From Bog-473 sp963764305 (GTDB taxonomy: Bacteria > Actinomycetota > Acidimicrobiia > Acidimicrobiales > RAAP-2), in contig CAVXSD010000005.1 in the NCBI GenBank assembly GCA_963764305.1, forward strand, positions 248,001-312,000: 64,000 nt of DNA, given 5' to 3'. Below are positions 18,249 to 28,283 of the stretch, one piece after another. The position numbers and the translations under genes were made by a program. The notes below the pieces were generated by a model. It saw nothing but the letters and a program-made list of their open reading frames with translations, ran no database searches and was not told the DNA's origin. Within the stretch, counting starts at the first letter, position 1, and each line of letters starts with the position of its first letter.

Positions 18249-21200
18249 ATGACCCAGTTCGGCGGCTCCGGGGGCTCGTTCGGCCCCAATGCCTGGCTGG
18301 TCGACGACATGTACGACCGTTTCCTGGCCGATCCCGAGTCGGTCAGCCACAGCTGGCGGGAGTTCTTCGCCGATTACCGGCCCGCCCCGGTGCCTGCCCC
18401 GCAGCCCGCGCCCCAGGCGCCGACTGCGGGGCCCAGCGAGACGAGCGTGCCCAGGGCCGAGGCCGCCCTGCCCGTGGCCGCCGCCCCGGTTCCGGCTTCC
18501 ACCGTCGCGGCGGGGACCGAGGAGGCCACTCCGCTGCGCGGTGCGGCCTCGCGGATCGTCGCCAACATGGAAGCCAGCCTGGCCATGCCCACCGCGACGA
18601 GCGTGCGGACGGTGCCGGCCCGGCTCCTCGAGGTCAACCGCCTGATCTTGAACAACCAGCTGGCGCGGACCACGGGAGCGAAGGTCAGCTTCACTCACAT
18701 AATCGGGTACGCCGTCGTCCGCGCCCTGCACGATGTGCCCTCGCTCAATTCGGCCTTCGTGGCCGATGGCGACGGGAAGGGCAGGCCGGGCGTCATCCAC
18801 CACAAGCACGTGGGACTGGGCCTGGCCGTCGACCAGGAGAAGAGCGACGGGAGCCGCACCCTGCTCGTGCCGTGCATCAAGGACGCCGACACGCTCGACT
18901 TCCGCTCCTTCGTCCTCGCCTACGAGGACCTCATCCGCAAGATCCACACCAACAAGATCGCCCCCGACGACTTCGCCGGGACGACCGTGTCCCTCACCAA
19001 CCCCGGGACGCTCGGCACGGTGCAGTCCGTGCCGCGGCTGATGCCCGGCCAGGGCGCCATCATCGGCGTCGGCGCGCTCGGCTATCCGGCCGGCTTCGAG
19101 GCGGCCGACCCGCGGCGTGCTGGCCCAGCTCGGCCTGGGCAAGGTGGTCACGCTCACCTCCACCTACGACCACCGGATCATCCAGGGAGCCGAGTCGGGC
19201 CTGTTCCTGGGCCGGGTGGCCGCCCTCATCACCGGCGCAGACGGTTTCTACGACGACCTGTTCGAGTCGATGGGGGTGCCCTACGAGCCCGTGCGCTGGC
19301 AGGTCGACAGCAACGCGGGCGCCGGCAGCGAGGAGGGCGAGCACCAGCGCCTCATCAAGCAGGTGCACGTGCAGACGCTCATCAACATGTACCGGGTGCG
19401 GGGCCACCTCATCGCCCATCTCGACCCGCTCGACGCCGAGCCCCCGCACATCCACCCCGAGCTCGATCCGCTGACCTACGGCCTCACCATCTGGGACCTG
19501 CCCCGCCAGTTCGTGGCCGACGGCCTGGCCGGGCGTGACGTCGCCACGCTCGACGAGATACTCCACGTGCTGCGCGACGCCTACTGCCGGACGCTCGGCA
19601 TCGAGTACATGCACATTCAGGATCCCGAGCAGAAGCGCTGGATCCAGCAGCATGTCGAAGGCCAGCCGACCACCCTCAATCTCGACGAGCAGCGGCACAT
19701 CCTGGGCCGACTCAACGCGGCCGAGGTCTTCGAGCGCTTCCTCCACACCCGCTACGTCGGGCAGAAGCGGTTCGGGCTCGAGGGCGCGGAGTCGACCATC
19801 GTCCTGCTCGACGCGCTGCTCGACGCCGCTGCCGGGTCGGGGGTGGCGGAGGTCGTCATGGGCATGGCCCACCGCGGCCGTCTCAACGTGCTGGCCAACA
19901 TCGTGGGCAAGTCCTACCGGGAGATCTTCGCGGAGTTCGAGGGCAACCTCGACCCCGAGTCCGTGCAGGGCTCCGGTGACGTGAAGTACCACAAGGGCGC
20001 CCGGGGGGTGTTCCACGGCAGCGCCGGGGAGGAGCTCCCGATCACGCTGGCCTCCAACCCGTCCCACCTCGAAGCGGTGGACCCCGTCGTCGAGGGCATG
20101 ACCCGGGCCAAGCAGGACCGGATCTCGCGTCCCACCGACGGGACTCCCGCGGGCGCCGCCGAGGTCGCCGGTGGGTTCCCGTGCATGTCCATCCTCGTTC
20201 ACGGCGACGCCGCGTTCGCCGGGCAGGGCGTCGTCGCCGAGACACTCAACCTCTCCGGCCTCTCGGGCTACCGCACGGGGGGCACCGTGCACGTGGTCAT
20301 CAACAACCAGCTCGGGTTCACCACGGCGCCCGCCTCGGCCCGCACCTCCGTGTACCCGACCGACGTGGCCAAAATGGTGCAGGCCCCGATTTTCCACGTG
20401 AACGGCGATGACCCCGAGGCCTGTGTGCGGGCGGCGCGGCTGGCCTTCGTCTTCCGGCAGACCTTCCACAAGGACGTCGTCATCGACCTGGTCTGCTACC
20501 GCAAGCACGGGCACAACGAGGGCGACGACCCCAGCTACACGCAGCCGCTCATGTACCAGCGGATCGAGGCCAAGCGCTCGGTGCGCAAGCTGTACACCGA
20601 GGCTCTGGTGCGGCGGGGCGACATCACGCTGGAAGAGGCCGAGTCCGCGCTCGACGACTTCAATGCGAGCCTCCAGGTGGTCCTCGACGAGGTGCGGGGC
20701 GAGCCCTCGCTGGCCCCGACCCAGCTGCCGGTGCCCGACCTGGGACTGGGCGACATGCCGTCCGCCGAGACCGGCGTGTCGCCCGAGGTGCTGCGGGCCC
20801 TGTCCTCCGTCGTGCGCTCGGTGCCCGACGGCTTCACCATCCACCCGAAACTTGAGCGCCAGTTCGTCCGAGCGCGACGAGCTCGTCGCCGGCGGCCAGG
20901 TCGACTGGGCGCTGGCGGAGGCCCTCGCCATCGGCTCGCTCATGTACGAGGGCGTCGATGTCCGCCTCACGGGCCAGGACACCCGCCGCGGGACCTTCAG
21001 CCACCGTCACTCGGTGTTGGTCGACTACTCCAACGGCGAGGAGTACGTGCCATTGGCCCACATCCGCGAAGGCCTGCACCGGATCGGTGCGGACAGGCTG
21101 GAGCCGGCGGGCGAGATGGGCAACTTCACCGTGCGTGACTCCCTGCTCTCGGAGTACGCCGCCGTCGGCTTCGAGTACGGGTACTCGGTAGAGGCGCCGG

Positions 21201-21976
21201 AGGCGCTCGTTGCCTGGGAGGCGCAGTTCGGTGACTTCGCCAACGGCGCACAGATCATCATCGACAACTTCTTGGTCGCGGCGGAGAACAAGTGGGGGCA
21301 GTTCGCGGGTCTCGTCCTGCTCCTGCCCCACGGGTACGAGGGGCAGGGCCCCGAGCACTCTTCGGCGCGCTTCGAGCGCTTCCTGTCGCTCTCGGCGCGC
21401 GGGAACCTTCGCGTCACCGTCCCCTCCACGTCCGCGCAGTACTTCCATCTGCTGCGCTCACAGGCGCGGACCGACCCGAAGCGCCCGCTCATCGTGGTGA
21501 CCCCCAAGTCCATGCTGCGGGCCCATGCGTCGCGTTCGACCTTTGCCGAACTCGAGTCGGGCTCGTTCCAGCACCTGATCGACGACGCGTCCATCGAGGA
21601 CCCCACGACGGTCCGCCGCATCGTGCTGTGCAGCGGGAAGATCGCCCACGAGGCGCTGCAGCACCGGGCCGGGCTGGAGCCCGCGGCGGCATCCGGGGTC
21701 GCCGTGGTGCGAGTCGAGCAGCTCTATCCTTGGCCCGACACACTCCTGACCGCCGTCTTCGAGAAGTACGGGGAGGCATCCGAGGTGGTGTGGTTGCAGG
21801 AGGAGCCCGAGAACATGGGAGCCTGGTCGTTCGTGCACGCCCGTCTCCACGCTTGCATGCCCGGGCGCCTCCGGCTCCGCCACGTGAGCCGGCCCGAGTC
21901 GGCCAGCCCTGCCATCGGCAGCGCCGCCCTGCACCAGTTGGAGCAGGCTGATCTCTTACGGCGTGCCATTGGCTGA
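18249..21976 (+). CDS. kgd: Multifunctional 2-oxoglutarate decarboxylase/dehydrogenase E1-E2 (two frameshifts as sequenced)
   Basis: About 1241 aa after correcting two single-base insertions, the normal Kgd length. The protein joins an N-terminal segment (FGPNAWLVDDMYDRFLADP), an E2-like succinyltransferase domain without a lipoyl domain (SVRTVPARLLEVNRLILNNQ; catalytic TYDHRIIQGAESG) and a full TPP-dependent E1 domain (GMAHRGRLNVLANI, VINNQLGFTT, CYRKHGHNEGDDPSYTQP, AENKWGQ). It decarboxylates 2-oxoglutarate in the actinobacterial TCA cycle. Shift 1 is near 19115 (an extra C in cgCGGCGTGCTG); shift 2 is near 20866 (extra C before GAGCGCGACGAG). Both restore perfect homology when removed, so sequence error is likelier than decay. 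The stop overlaps the next gene. Confidence 0.93.
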
Positions 21977-23399
21977 ATCGCACCACGTCGTGGTGGACGG
22001 GTCGAACCTCGCCACCGAAGGACGAACGTTCCCCAGCCTCGAGCAGCTCGACCAGGCTGTGCGCGCCTACGCCGCTGAAGATCCTGCCGCCAGCATCATC
22101 GTGGTCGTCGACGCGACCTTCGAGCACCGCGTGTCCGACGCCGAACGCGAAGAGGTGCGCCAGGCGATGCTCAACGGCGAGGTGATCTCGCCGCCGGCGG
22201 GCGCCATCGGCCGCGGGGACGCGTTCGTGTTGCGCATCGCGGAGCGGACCGGGGCCATCGTCCTCTCCAACGACTCGTTCCAGGAGTTCCACGGGGAACA
22301 CCCCTGGCTGTTCGACGACGGTCGTCTCGTCGGCGGCAAGCCCGTGCCCGGCGTGGGGTGGATCTTCACCCCGCGGCTGCCCATCCGCGGGCCCAAGAGC
22401 CGGGCGGCGACGGCGGAGGCGAGGGCGAAGAAGGACCCCGAGTCCGCACCGGCGAAGGCGGCGGAGCTGGCCAAGGCGGCCCAGAAGGCAGCCAAGAAGG
22501 AGTCCAAGGCCCACAAGAGCGCCACGGAGAAGGCGGCGCCGGTCGACACCTCGTGGCCTCTCACGCCCGCTGCTCCACCCCCGGGCCGGGCCAAGGTCAA
22601 TCCGGTGTTCTCGAGCGCGATCGACGAGGCGGTCGAAGAAGCGCTGCATCCGCCGCAACCCCAGAGGTCGCGGGGTGCCGCCAAGAAGCACGCTGCAGCC
22701 AAGAAGACGGCGCCGCCGAGGAGCGCAAAGGACAAGAAGGACACGACGTCGGGCCACGCGGCCACGTCCAGGGGTTCCCGCCCCAGGGCCGAGAGTCCGG
22801 CGGGCCAGCGCCCCGACCAGTCCCAGAGGAAACGGTCGGTGCCACCCCCCGCGGTCAACGAGCCACTGACCTTCATCAACTTCGTCGCCGCGTTTGCCGT
22901 CGGGAGCACCATCGAAGGCGAGGTGGTGTCATTCACCTCCCATGGGGCCATGGTCGACGTCCCGCTGCCGGGCGGCGGAGCGCTGCACTGCTACATCCCG
23001 CTGACCGCCATGGGCTCGCCGCCGCCCACCAAGGCACGCCAGGTCCTGAAGAAGGGAGAGGTCCGGCCGTTCGTGCTGGCCGGGCTGGACCCGCCGCGCC
23101 GGGTGGCCGAGCTGGCGCTGCCGAGCGGAGCCGGCGCCCCGACGCCCAGCCCCGCCAAGAAGGACGTGGCCGCCAAGCGGGCGCCCACGGTCATGGCTGC
23201 CCCGTCGACCAAGAAGGCCGCGGCGAAGAAGGCGGCGTCGCCGGCGAAGAAGGCGACCAAGAAGGCGGTGGCCTCGGCGAAGAAGACGCCCAAGAAGGCC
23301 GCGGTGAAGAAGGCCGCCAAGGCCGCCCAGTCCCCGACCAAGAAGTCCCCGGCCAAGAAGTCCCCGGCCAAGAAGGCCGCCAAGGCGCGGCAACGATGA
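21963..23399 (+). CDS. NYN (Zc3h12a-like PIN) ribonuclease with S1-like domain and lysine-rich tail
   Basis: 478 aa. Residues ~5-140 are a NYN/Zc3h12a-type RNase fold: VVVDGSNLATEGRTFPS (catalytic Asp), VVVDATFEHRV, and GRGDAFVLRIAERTGAIVLS with acidic residues. Then a Lys/Ala/Pro-rich linker, an S1-like RNA-binding barrel (~310-385: GSTIEGEVVSFTSHGAMVDV) and a C-terminal AAKK tail like histone H1. It is probably an RNA-cleaving enzyme. GTG 21963 overlaps the kgd stop by 14 bases, so translation is likely coupled. Family members with this architecture occur in actinobacteria; the target is unknown. Confidence 0.82.
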   Translation: MPLAESHHVVVDGSNLATEGRTFPSLEQLDQAVRAYAAEDPAASIIVVVDATFEHRVSDAEREEVRQAMLNGEVISPPAGAIGRGDAFVLRIAERTGAIVLSNDSFQEFHGEHPWLFDDGRLVGGKPVPGVGWIFTPRLPIRGPKSRAATAEARAKKDPESAPAKAAELAKAAQKAAKKESKAHKSATEKAAPVDTSWPLTPAAPPPGRAKVNPVFSSAIDEAVEEALHPPQPQRSRGAAKKHAAAKKTAPPRSAKDKKDTTSGHAATSRGSRPRAESPAGQRPDQSQRKRSVPPPAVNEPLTFINFVAAFAVGSTIEGEVVSFTSHGAMVDVPLPGGGALHCYIPLTAMGSPPPTKARQVLKKGEVRPFVLAGLDPPRRVAELALPSGAGAPTPSPAKKDVAAKRAPTVMAAPSTKKAAAKKAASPAKKATKKAVASAKKTPKKAAVKKAAKAAQSPTKKSPAKKSPAKKAAKARQR

Positions 23400-23415
23400 G
23401 GGCAGAGGAGCGCCG

Positions 23416-23853
23416 ATGACGGCGTTGCCCCGACCGGCCGATGTCCTGCCGCACAGGCAGCCCTTCCTCTTCGTCACCGAGGTGACGCACGTCGATCCGG
23501 GCGTCTCCGCACGAGGCACGTGGGAGCTGACCGGCGACGAGGCGTTCTTCGGAGGCCACTTCCCCGGCCGACCGACGCTCCCCGGCGTGCTGATGGTTGA
23601 ATCGATGGCCCAGCTCGGCGGCATCGCCGTGCTCCTCGATACCCGCTACGCGGGCAAGCTGCCTCTCTTCGGGGGGATCGAGCGGGCGCGCTTCCGCCGC
23701 CAGGTCGTGCCGGGCGAGACGCTCGAGCTCGAGGTGACCATGAGCCGGCTCGCCGCCCGGGCCGGCAAAGGGCACGGGCGGGCGTCGGTCGGGGGGCAGA
23801 CCGCCTGCGAGGCCGACCTCCTTTTCGTGATCGTCGACGGGGGTGCCAACTGA
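23416..23853 (+). CDS. fabZ: FabZ-like 3-hydroxyacyl-ACP dehydratase
   Basis: 145 aa, single hot-dog domain. Seen: LPHRQPFLFV (FabZ N-terminal motif), GGHFPGRPTLPGVLMVESMAQLGG with the catalytic His and Glu-containing helix, and ARFRRQVVPGETLELEV. FabZ dehydrates 3-hydroxyacyl-ACP in fatty-acid elongation. A GAGGAG RBS precedes ATG 23416. It overlaps the xth start by one base (TGATG). The symbol is by similarity; no other fab gene is nearby. Confidence 0.85.
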   Translation: MTALPRPADVLPHRQPFLFVTEVTHVDPGVSARGTWELTGDEAFFGGHFPGRPTLPGVLMVESMAQLGGIAVLLDTRYAGKLPLFGGIERARFRRQVVPGETLELEVTMSRLAARAGKGHGRASVGGQTACEADLLFVIVDGGAN

Positions 23854-24625
23854 TGCGCCTGGCCACCTGGAACGTCAACTCGCTGACCGCCCGTCTGCCG
23901 CGGGTCACGCAATGGATCGAGGCGAACCAGCCCGACGTCCTCTGCATGCAGGAGACCAAGCAGGCGGACGACAAATTCCCGGAGAAGGCGTTCGGGGGGC
24001 TCGGCTATGAGTCCGCCCACAATGGCGACGGACGCTGGAACGGTGTGGCCATCGTCAGCAAGGTCGGGTTGAAGGGCGTCACGCAGAGGGTTCGGCACAT
24101 CGGATGACGAACACGGACGACGGATCGTGTCGGCGGAATGCGCAGGGACGCGCGTCTTCTCGGTCTACGTTCCTAACGGCCGGGCGCTCGACAACGAGTT
24201 CTACGAGGTCAAGCTGGCCTGGCTGGCCCGCCTGCGCGGCGACACTCGACCAGACCTGTCCCCCCGGATCCTCTGTCGCAGTGTGCGGTGACTTCAACGT
24301 TGCCCCCGACGACGGCGACGTGTGGGATCCCGCCGCCTTCGTGGGCTCGACGCATGTGAGCGAGCCCGAGCGCGCCGCGCTCCGCGCCGTCGAGGGTTGG
24401 GGTCTCGACGACGTGTTCCGGCGTTTCAACGATTCCGGCACCTTCACCTGGTGGGACTACCGGGCCGGGGACTTCCACCAGGGACGTGGTCTGCGCATCG
24501 ACCTGATCCTCGTGAGCGACGACCTCGTGCAGAGGGCGACCGGATCATTCCGGGATCGCGACGCCCGGAAGGGTCAGAAACCGTCCGACCACGCGCCTGT
24601 CGTGGTGGATTTCGCCGACTCCTGA
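23853..24625 (+). CDS. xth: Exodeoxyribonuclease III / AP endonuclease (two frameshifts as sequenced)
   Basis: About 256 aa after removing two inserted bases. Seen across three frames: MRLATWNVNSLTARLPRV, VLCMQETKQADDKFP (metal Glu), GVAIVSK; then FSVYVPNGRALDNEFYEVKL; then VAVCGDFNVAPDDGDVW (catalytic Asp-Asn), TWWDYRAGDFHQGRGLRIDL and KPSDHAPVVVDF (catalytic His). This is the full ExoIII family order for base-excision repair. The shifts lie near 24087 and 24240, both +1. Start ATG shares a base with the fabZ stop. Either sequence errors or a recent pseudogene; the former is favoured because all motifs are intact. Confidence 0.88.
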
Positions 24626-24658
24626 GGGCAGGCTCGCCTGAGCTCGGACCTCCGAAGG

Positions 24659-24780
24659 CGCTTGGCCGTCGCCAAGAGCAGCCGTCGCTGCTCGGTCAAG
24701 CACCTTCCTCCCGACCCTTCCTGCCGGCCTCCACGTTCGCTTGACCGTCGCCAAGAGCAGCCGTCGCTGCTCGGTCAAGC
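24659..24780. repeat. Two copies of a 43-base palindromic repeat
   Basis: Positions 24659-24701 and 24738-24780 are identical but for one base. Each copy can fold: CTTGACC pairs with GGTCAAG, and inside it GAGCAGC pairs with GCTGCTC around a CGTC loop (the first copy has G for A in the outer stem). The pair sits between the convergent xth and a small minus-strand gene, so it may act as a double terminator, but the duplication is more like a REP element. Confidence 0.8.
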
Positions 24781-24795
24781 TTTGGGAGGTATCGG

Positions 24796-25101
24796 TCAGA
24801 GATCCCGACTTCTGAACAATTCCGACCGGAGATCGAGCAACAGATCCCGGAGCGGGACGCCGTCGCAGGCGGACACTATCTTGTCGAAGTCCTCTTTGGT
24901 CAGCGCCTGCTGCACCTCGGGCCAGGTCCGGGCACCATTCCGCATGGAGGTCATGAAGGTCTCGCAGACAGCCAGGCCCTCGCCCATACGCTCGACCTCG
25001 AACTCGAGGGTGGCGTAGTCGATGACGTCCTGGAGGAGCCGCTTGAGGGCTCCATCGATCGGGCGAGCATCGGAAGGACGGCTGTGCGTCTCCATCTCCA
25101 T
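24796..25101 (-). CDS. Small hypothetical protein
   Basis: 101 aa from ATG 25101, with GGGGGAGG about seven bases upstream. Predicted mostly helical and acidic: GALKRLLQDVIDYATLEFEV, then GLAVCETFMTSMRNGARTWP and LLLDLRSELFRSRDL. No family is recognised and no membrane or signal segment is seen. Its stop lies 16 bases from the palindromic repeat pair. Confidence 0.6.
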   Translation of the reverse strand: MEMETHSRPSDARPIDGALKRLLQDVIDYATLEFEVERMGEGLAVCETFMTSMRNGARTWPEVQQALTKEDFDKIVSACDGVPLRDLLLDLRSELFRSRDL

Positions 25102-25183
25102 CTTCGCCTCCCCCGTCGAGACCTTCCGACCGGCTCTGTCGGGCCCCACTCTCCGATACGCATGGTGACAGGCCAGTATCGGG

Positions 25184-25195
25184 GGCTCTAGAGCC
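25184..25195. promoter_or_regulatory. 12-base perfect palindrome
   Basis: GGCTCTAGAGCC, about 80 bases upstream of the small gene starting at 25101 and ~90 bases beyond the stop of the TPP enzyme. It could be an operator or part of a terminator; there is no further support. Confidence 0.3.
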
Positions 25196-25285
25196 GTTGG
25201 AACCTATTCGGGGGCGCCGGGCACGTTTGTTCACCTGCGCATAGCGCCCTTTGTCCGCCGGTTGACGGCCGTAGGCACGAACGCC

Positions 25286-26837
25286 CTAGAGAACCACCTC
25301 AACGAGGGTTGGGCCTGCCTCGGCGAAGCCCGCCTCGAGCGCCGTCGCCAGGTCCTCGGCGTTCTCGACCCGCCTGGCGGGAACTCCCATGCCGCGGGCG
25401 AGGTCGCAGAAGTCGAGCTCGGGATCCGTCAGGTCGAGCAACCGGCGGGCCAGCGGTCCCCCGGCATCGGCGCCCACGCGGTGCAGCTCCATGTTCAGGA
25501 TGGCGTAGCTCCGGTTCGCCAGGACGACGGTCGTCACGTTCAGTCCCTCGCGGGCCTGGGTCCAGAGCGCCTGGAGCGTGTACATGGCACTTCCGTCCGC
25601 CTGCAGGCACAGGACGGGCCGTTCTGGCGCCGCCACCGCCGCCCCGGTGGCCATCGGGCAGGCCGATGCCGATGGCGCCACCGGTGAGCGTCAGCCAGTC
25701 GTGTCGGGGTGCTCCGGCGGTCGCGGCCGCCACGAACAGGCCCGAGGTGTTGCCCTCGTCGACCACGATGGTGCCCTCGGGCAGCGTGGCGCCCACTGCG
25801 GCGGCCAGCGTCTCCGTCGTGAGGGCACCCGTGGGACGCTCAGGCCGGCTCGACGCTGCGGGCGCTCCGGCATCTCCCGGGGCACCCACTGCCTCGGCAA
25901 GGGCCGCGAGCGCGGTCGCGGCGTCCTCTCCCGGACGGGCCAGCGTGTGCACAATGCAGCCGGCGGCGACCAGGTCGCTCGCTTTGTCGGGGTAGGCGAA
26001 GAAGGACACCGGTGACTTGGCGTCGACCAGGACGAGGTGCCGGACACCGTCGAGTTGGGCCTGGGCCATCTCGGCCAGGTAGGCCAGCCGGTCCACCGGC
26101 GGGATGCCCGCCCCGCGCTCGAGGTTGGCGGGGAACGTCTCGCCGAGGAGCGCGGCGCCCGTCGTCGTGGCGATCCGGCTGGCCGCGTGCAGGCCGTCGG
26201 CCCGCAATGCGCTCCCGCCGAGGAGGAGCGCGGCGCGCTCGCCTCCCCGCATGGCCTTGGCTACCTCTTCGATCGTGTCCGCCGGCACCAGCGTCGCCCG
26301 ACTGCGCGGCAGGGGCGGGTGAGGGCCGGTGGTCGACTCCGACCAGGACGACGTCCGCCGGCAGGACCAGGGTGGCCACGCAGCCGGGTGGCCCCAGTGA
26401 GGCCGCCACCGCGTCGGCGGCGTCGGCCGCCACGTCGTCGGCCCGCGCCGTGGAGCGGTACCAGCCGGAGACGGCGACCGGCGATGGACGCGATGTCCGA
26501 CTGCAGGGGCGCGTCGTAACGGGCGTGGTAGGTCGGCGTGGTCGCCCACGACGTTGACGAGCGGCGTGCGGGCCCGCCGTGCGTTGTGCAGGTTGGCAAG
26601 CCCGTTGCCGAGGCCCGGCCCGAGATGCAGCAGGGTCGCCGCCGGCCGGCCGGCGATCCGCCCGTAGCCGTCGGCGGCACCGGTGACGACGCCCTCGAAG
26701 AGGCAGAGGACGCCGCGCATGGCCGGCACGTCGTCCAGCGCGGCCACGAAGTGCATCTCGGAGGTCCCCGGGTTGGCGAAGCAGACGCCAACGCCGGCAT
26801 CGACCAGCGTCGAAAGGAGTGCTCGGGCGCCGTTCAC
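25286..26837 (-). CDS. TPP-dependent acetolactate synthase-like enzyme (four frameshifts as sequenced)
   Basis: About 515 aa after removal of four inserted bases. Order seen: ALLSTLVDAGVGVCFANPGT (N-terminal pyrimidine-binding domain; Glu in LFEGVVTGAADGYGR), LLHLGPGLGNGLANLHNARR, YHARYDAPLQSDIASI, VATLVLPAD, central domain ERAALLLGGSALRADGL, and a C-terminal PP domain QADGSAMYTLQALWTQ with LANRSYAILNMEL. It resembles IlvB/MdlC-type proteins; the real substrate is unknown. GTG 26837 overlaps the oxidase stop (GTGA), so the two are coupled and may act on one 2-keto/2-hydroxy acid route. Shifts lie near 26530, 26478, 26352 and 25655. Confidence 0.82.
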
Positions 26838-28231
26838 GAGCGTGCTCCGGCCCGCGTCACGCCGAGCAGCCGGTCCGGCCCGAGGATGCCTCCGGGGTCG
26901 AAGGCCCCCTTGATGGAGCGCATGAGCTCGAGCGACACCGGATCCTGCATCTCGAGGAAGTAGGGCAGCTTCGCCGTCCCGATGCCGTGCTCGCCGGAGA
27001 TCGCACCCCCGACGGCAAGCGCCAGCTCGAAGCTGGCGTGCATCAGGGCGTGCCGTTGCTCGTCGTCGGGCTGGAAGACCGTGATGTGGACGTTGCCGTC
27101 GCCGATGTGGCCGCAACCCGTGACGAGAGCGCCGTGTTCCTGGGCCAGCTCGGCCACCCGGGCCAGGTAGTCGGGGATGGTCGCCCGTGGGATCACTGCG
27201 TCGATGAGGTCGTCACACCCGGCCGCCTTGCCCACGAAGAACGCCCGCTCCCGGGCTGCGATCAAATGCGCCCCCGAGGTTGGCGGGAGCACGTACACAT
27301 CGAGCGACCCCAGCTCCTCGAGCAGCGTGGCCAGGCGTTCGACGTCCTCTTCGACCCGGGTGCCGTCCATTCCTTCGAGGACGACCACGAGGTACGCGAG
27401 GGTGCGCGCCTTGATGTCCTCGGGCACGCCGAGGTCCAGACCGGCCGCTCGGGTGATGCCGCCCATCACCAGCACGTCGACGTACTCGAGGATGGAGGGG
27501 TTGATGCCACTGTGCACGATGTGCGGCACGGCCTTGGCCACTTGCGAGAGGGTCGCGAAGGGTGCCAGGACAGTCGACGAAGCGGTGAACCGGGGCTGGA
27601 GCTTCACGGTCACCTCCGTCGTGATGGCAAGGGTTCCCTCGGAGCCGATGAGCAACTGGGTGAGGTCGTACCCGCTCGAGCACTTGACGAACTTCCCGCC
27701 GGTCCGCAGCACCGTGCCGTCGGCCAGCACGACCTCGAGCCCGAGCACGTGCTGACGGGTGACCCCGTAGCGGACGGCGCGCATGCCGCCGGCGTTCGTG
27801 GCCACGTTGCCGCCGAGCGAGCCGCTCTGCTCTCCCGGCGACACGGGATAGATGAGGCCCAGGGGAGCCAGTTCGCCGTTGAGCTGCTCGAGCGTCACAC
27901 CAGGCTCCACCACGGCCACCTGGTTCTCGGTGTCGATCTCGCGGATCCGCTTCATGCGGTCGAAGGCCAGGAGGATGCCGTCGGCGACAGGCACGGCCGC
28001 GCCCGAGAGCCCGGTGCCGCTGCCCCGGGCCACCACTGGCACGCCGTGCTCGCTGGCCAGCTTCAGGACTTCGGACACATCGCCCGTCGAGCCGGGCATG
28101 ACGAGGGCCAGCGGCACGACGGGCACCGTCGTGAGCGCCTCGTCGTGCGTGTAGTCGGCGTGGATGGCCTCGCCCGCGAGGACATTGCTCTCGCCGACGG
28201 CCTTGCGTAGCTGTTCCAGGAATTCCGACAT
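26834..28231 (-). CDS. glcD: FAD-linked oxidase, glycolate/D-lactate dehydrogenase type
   Basis: 465 aa. Seen: N-terminal FAD-binding PCMH domain (VVARGSGTGLSGAAVP, PVSPGEQSGSLGGNVATNAGG, GSEGTLAITTEVTVKL) and a C-terminal cap with the metal-linked motifs GHIGDGNVHIT and SGEHGIGTAKLPYF. It oxidises 2-hydroxy acids such as glycolate or D-lactate to 2-oxo acids. ATG 28231 is chosen with an AGGTGGGGG RBS; GTG codons at 28249 and 28243 are alternatives. It heads the two-gene unit with the TPP enzyme. Confidence 0.9.
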   Translation of the reverse strand: MSEFLEQLRKAVGESNVLAGEAIHADYTHDEALTTVPVVPLALVMPGSTGDVSEVLKLASEHGVPVVARGSGTGLSGAAVPVADGILLAFDRMKRIREIDTENQVAVVEPGVTLEQLNGELAPLGLIYPVSPGEQSGSLGGNVATNAGGMRAVRYGVTRQHVLGLEVVLADGTVLRTGGKFVKCSSGYDLTQLLIGSEGTLAITTEVTVKLQPRFTASSTVLAPFATLSQVAKAVPHIVHSGINPSILEYVDVLVMGGITRAAGLDLGVPEDIKARTLAYLVVVLEGMDGTRVEEDVERLATLLEELGSLDVYVLPPTSGAHLIAARERAFFVGKAAGCDDLIDAVIPRATIPDYLARVAELAQEHGALVTGCGHIGDGNVHITVFQPDDEQRHALMHASFELALAVGGAISGEHGIGTAKLPYFLEMQDPVSLELMRSIKGAFDPGGILGPDRLLGVTRAGARS

Positions 28232-28283
28232 GCGACGCGCCACCCCCACCTGGGATCATCGGGCGGCCCGACCTTACCGGGCC

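Noticed and set aside
19060..20982. 640-codon minus-strand frame across kgd
   Set aside because: Antisense of the E1 domain, which is strongly supported on the plus strand.
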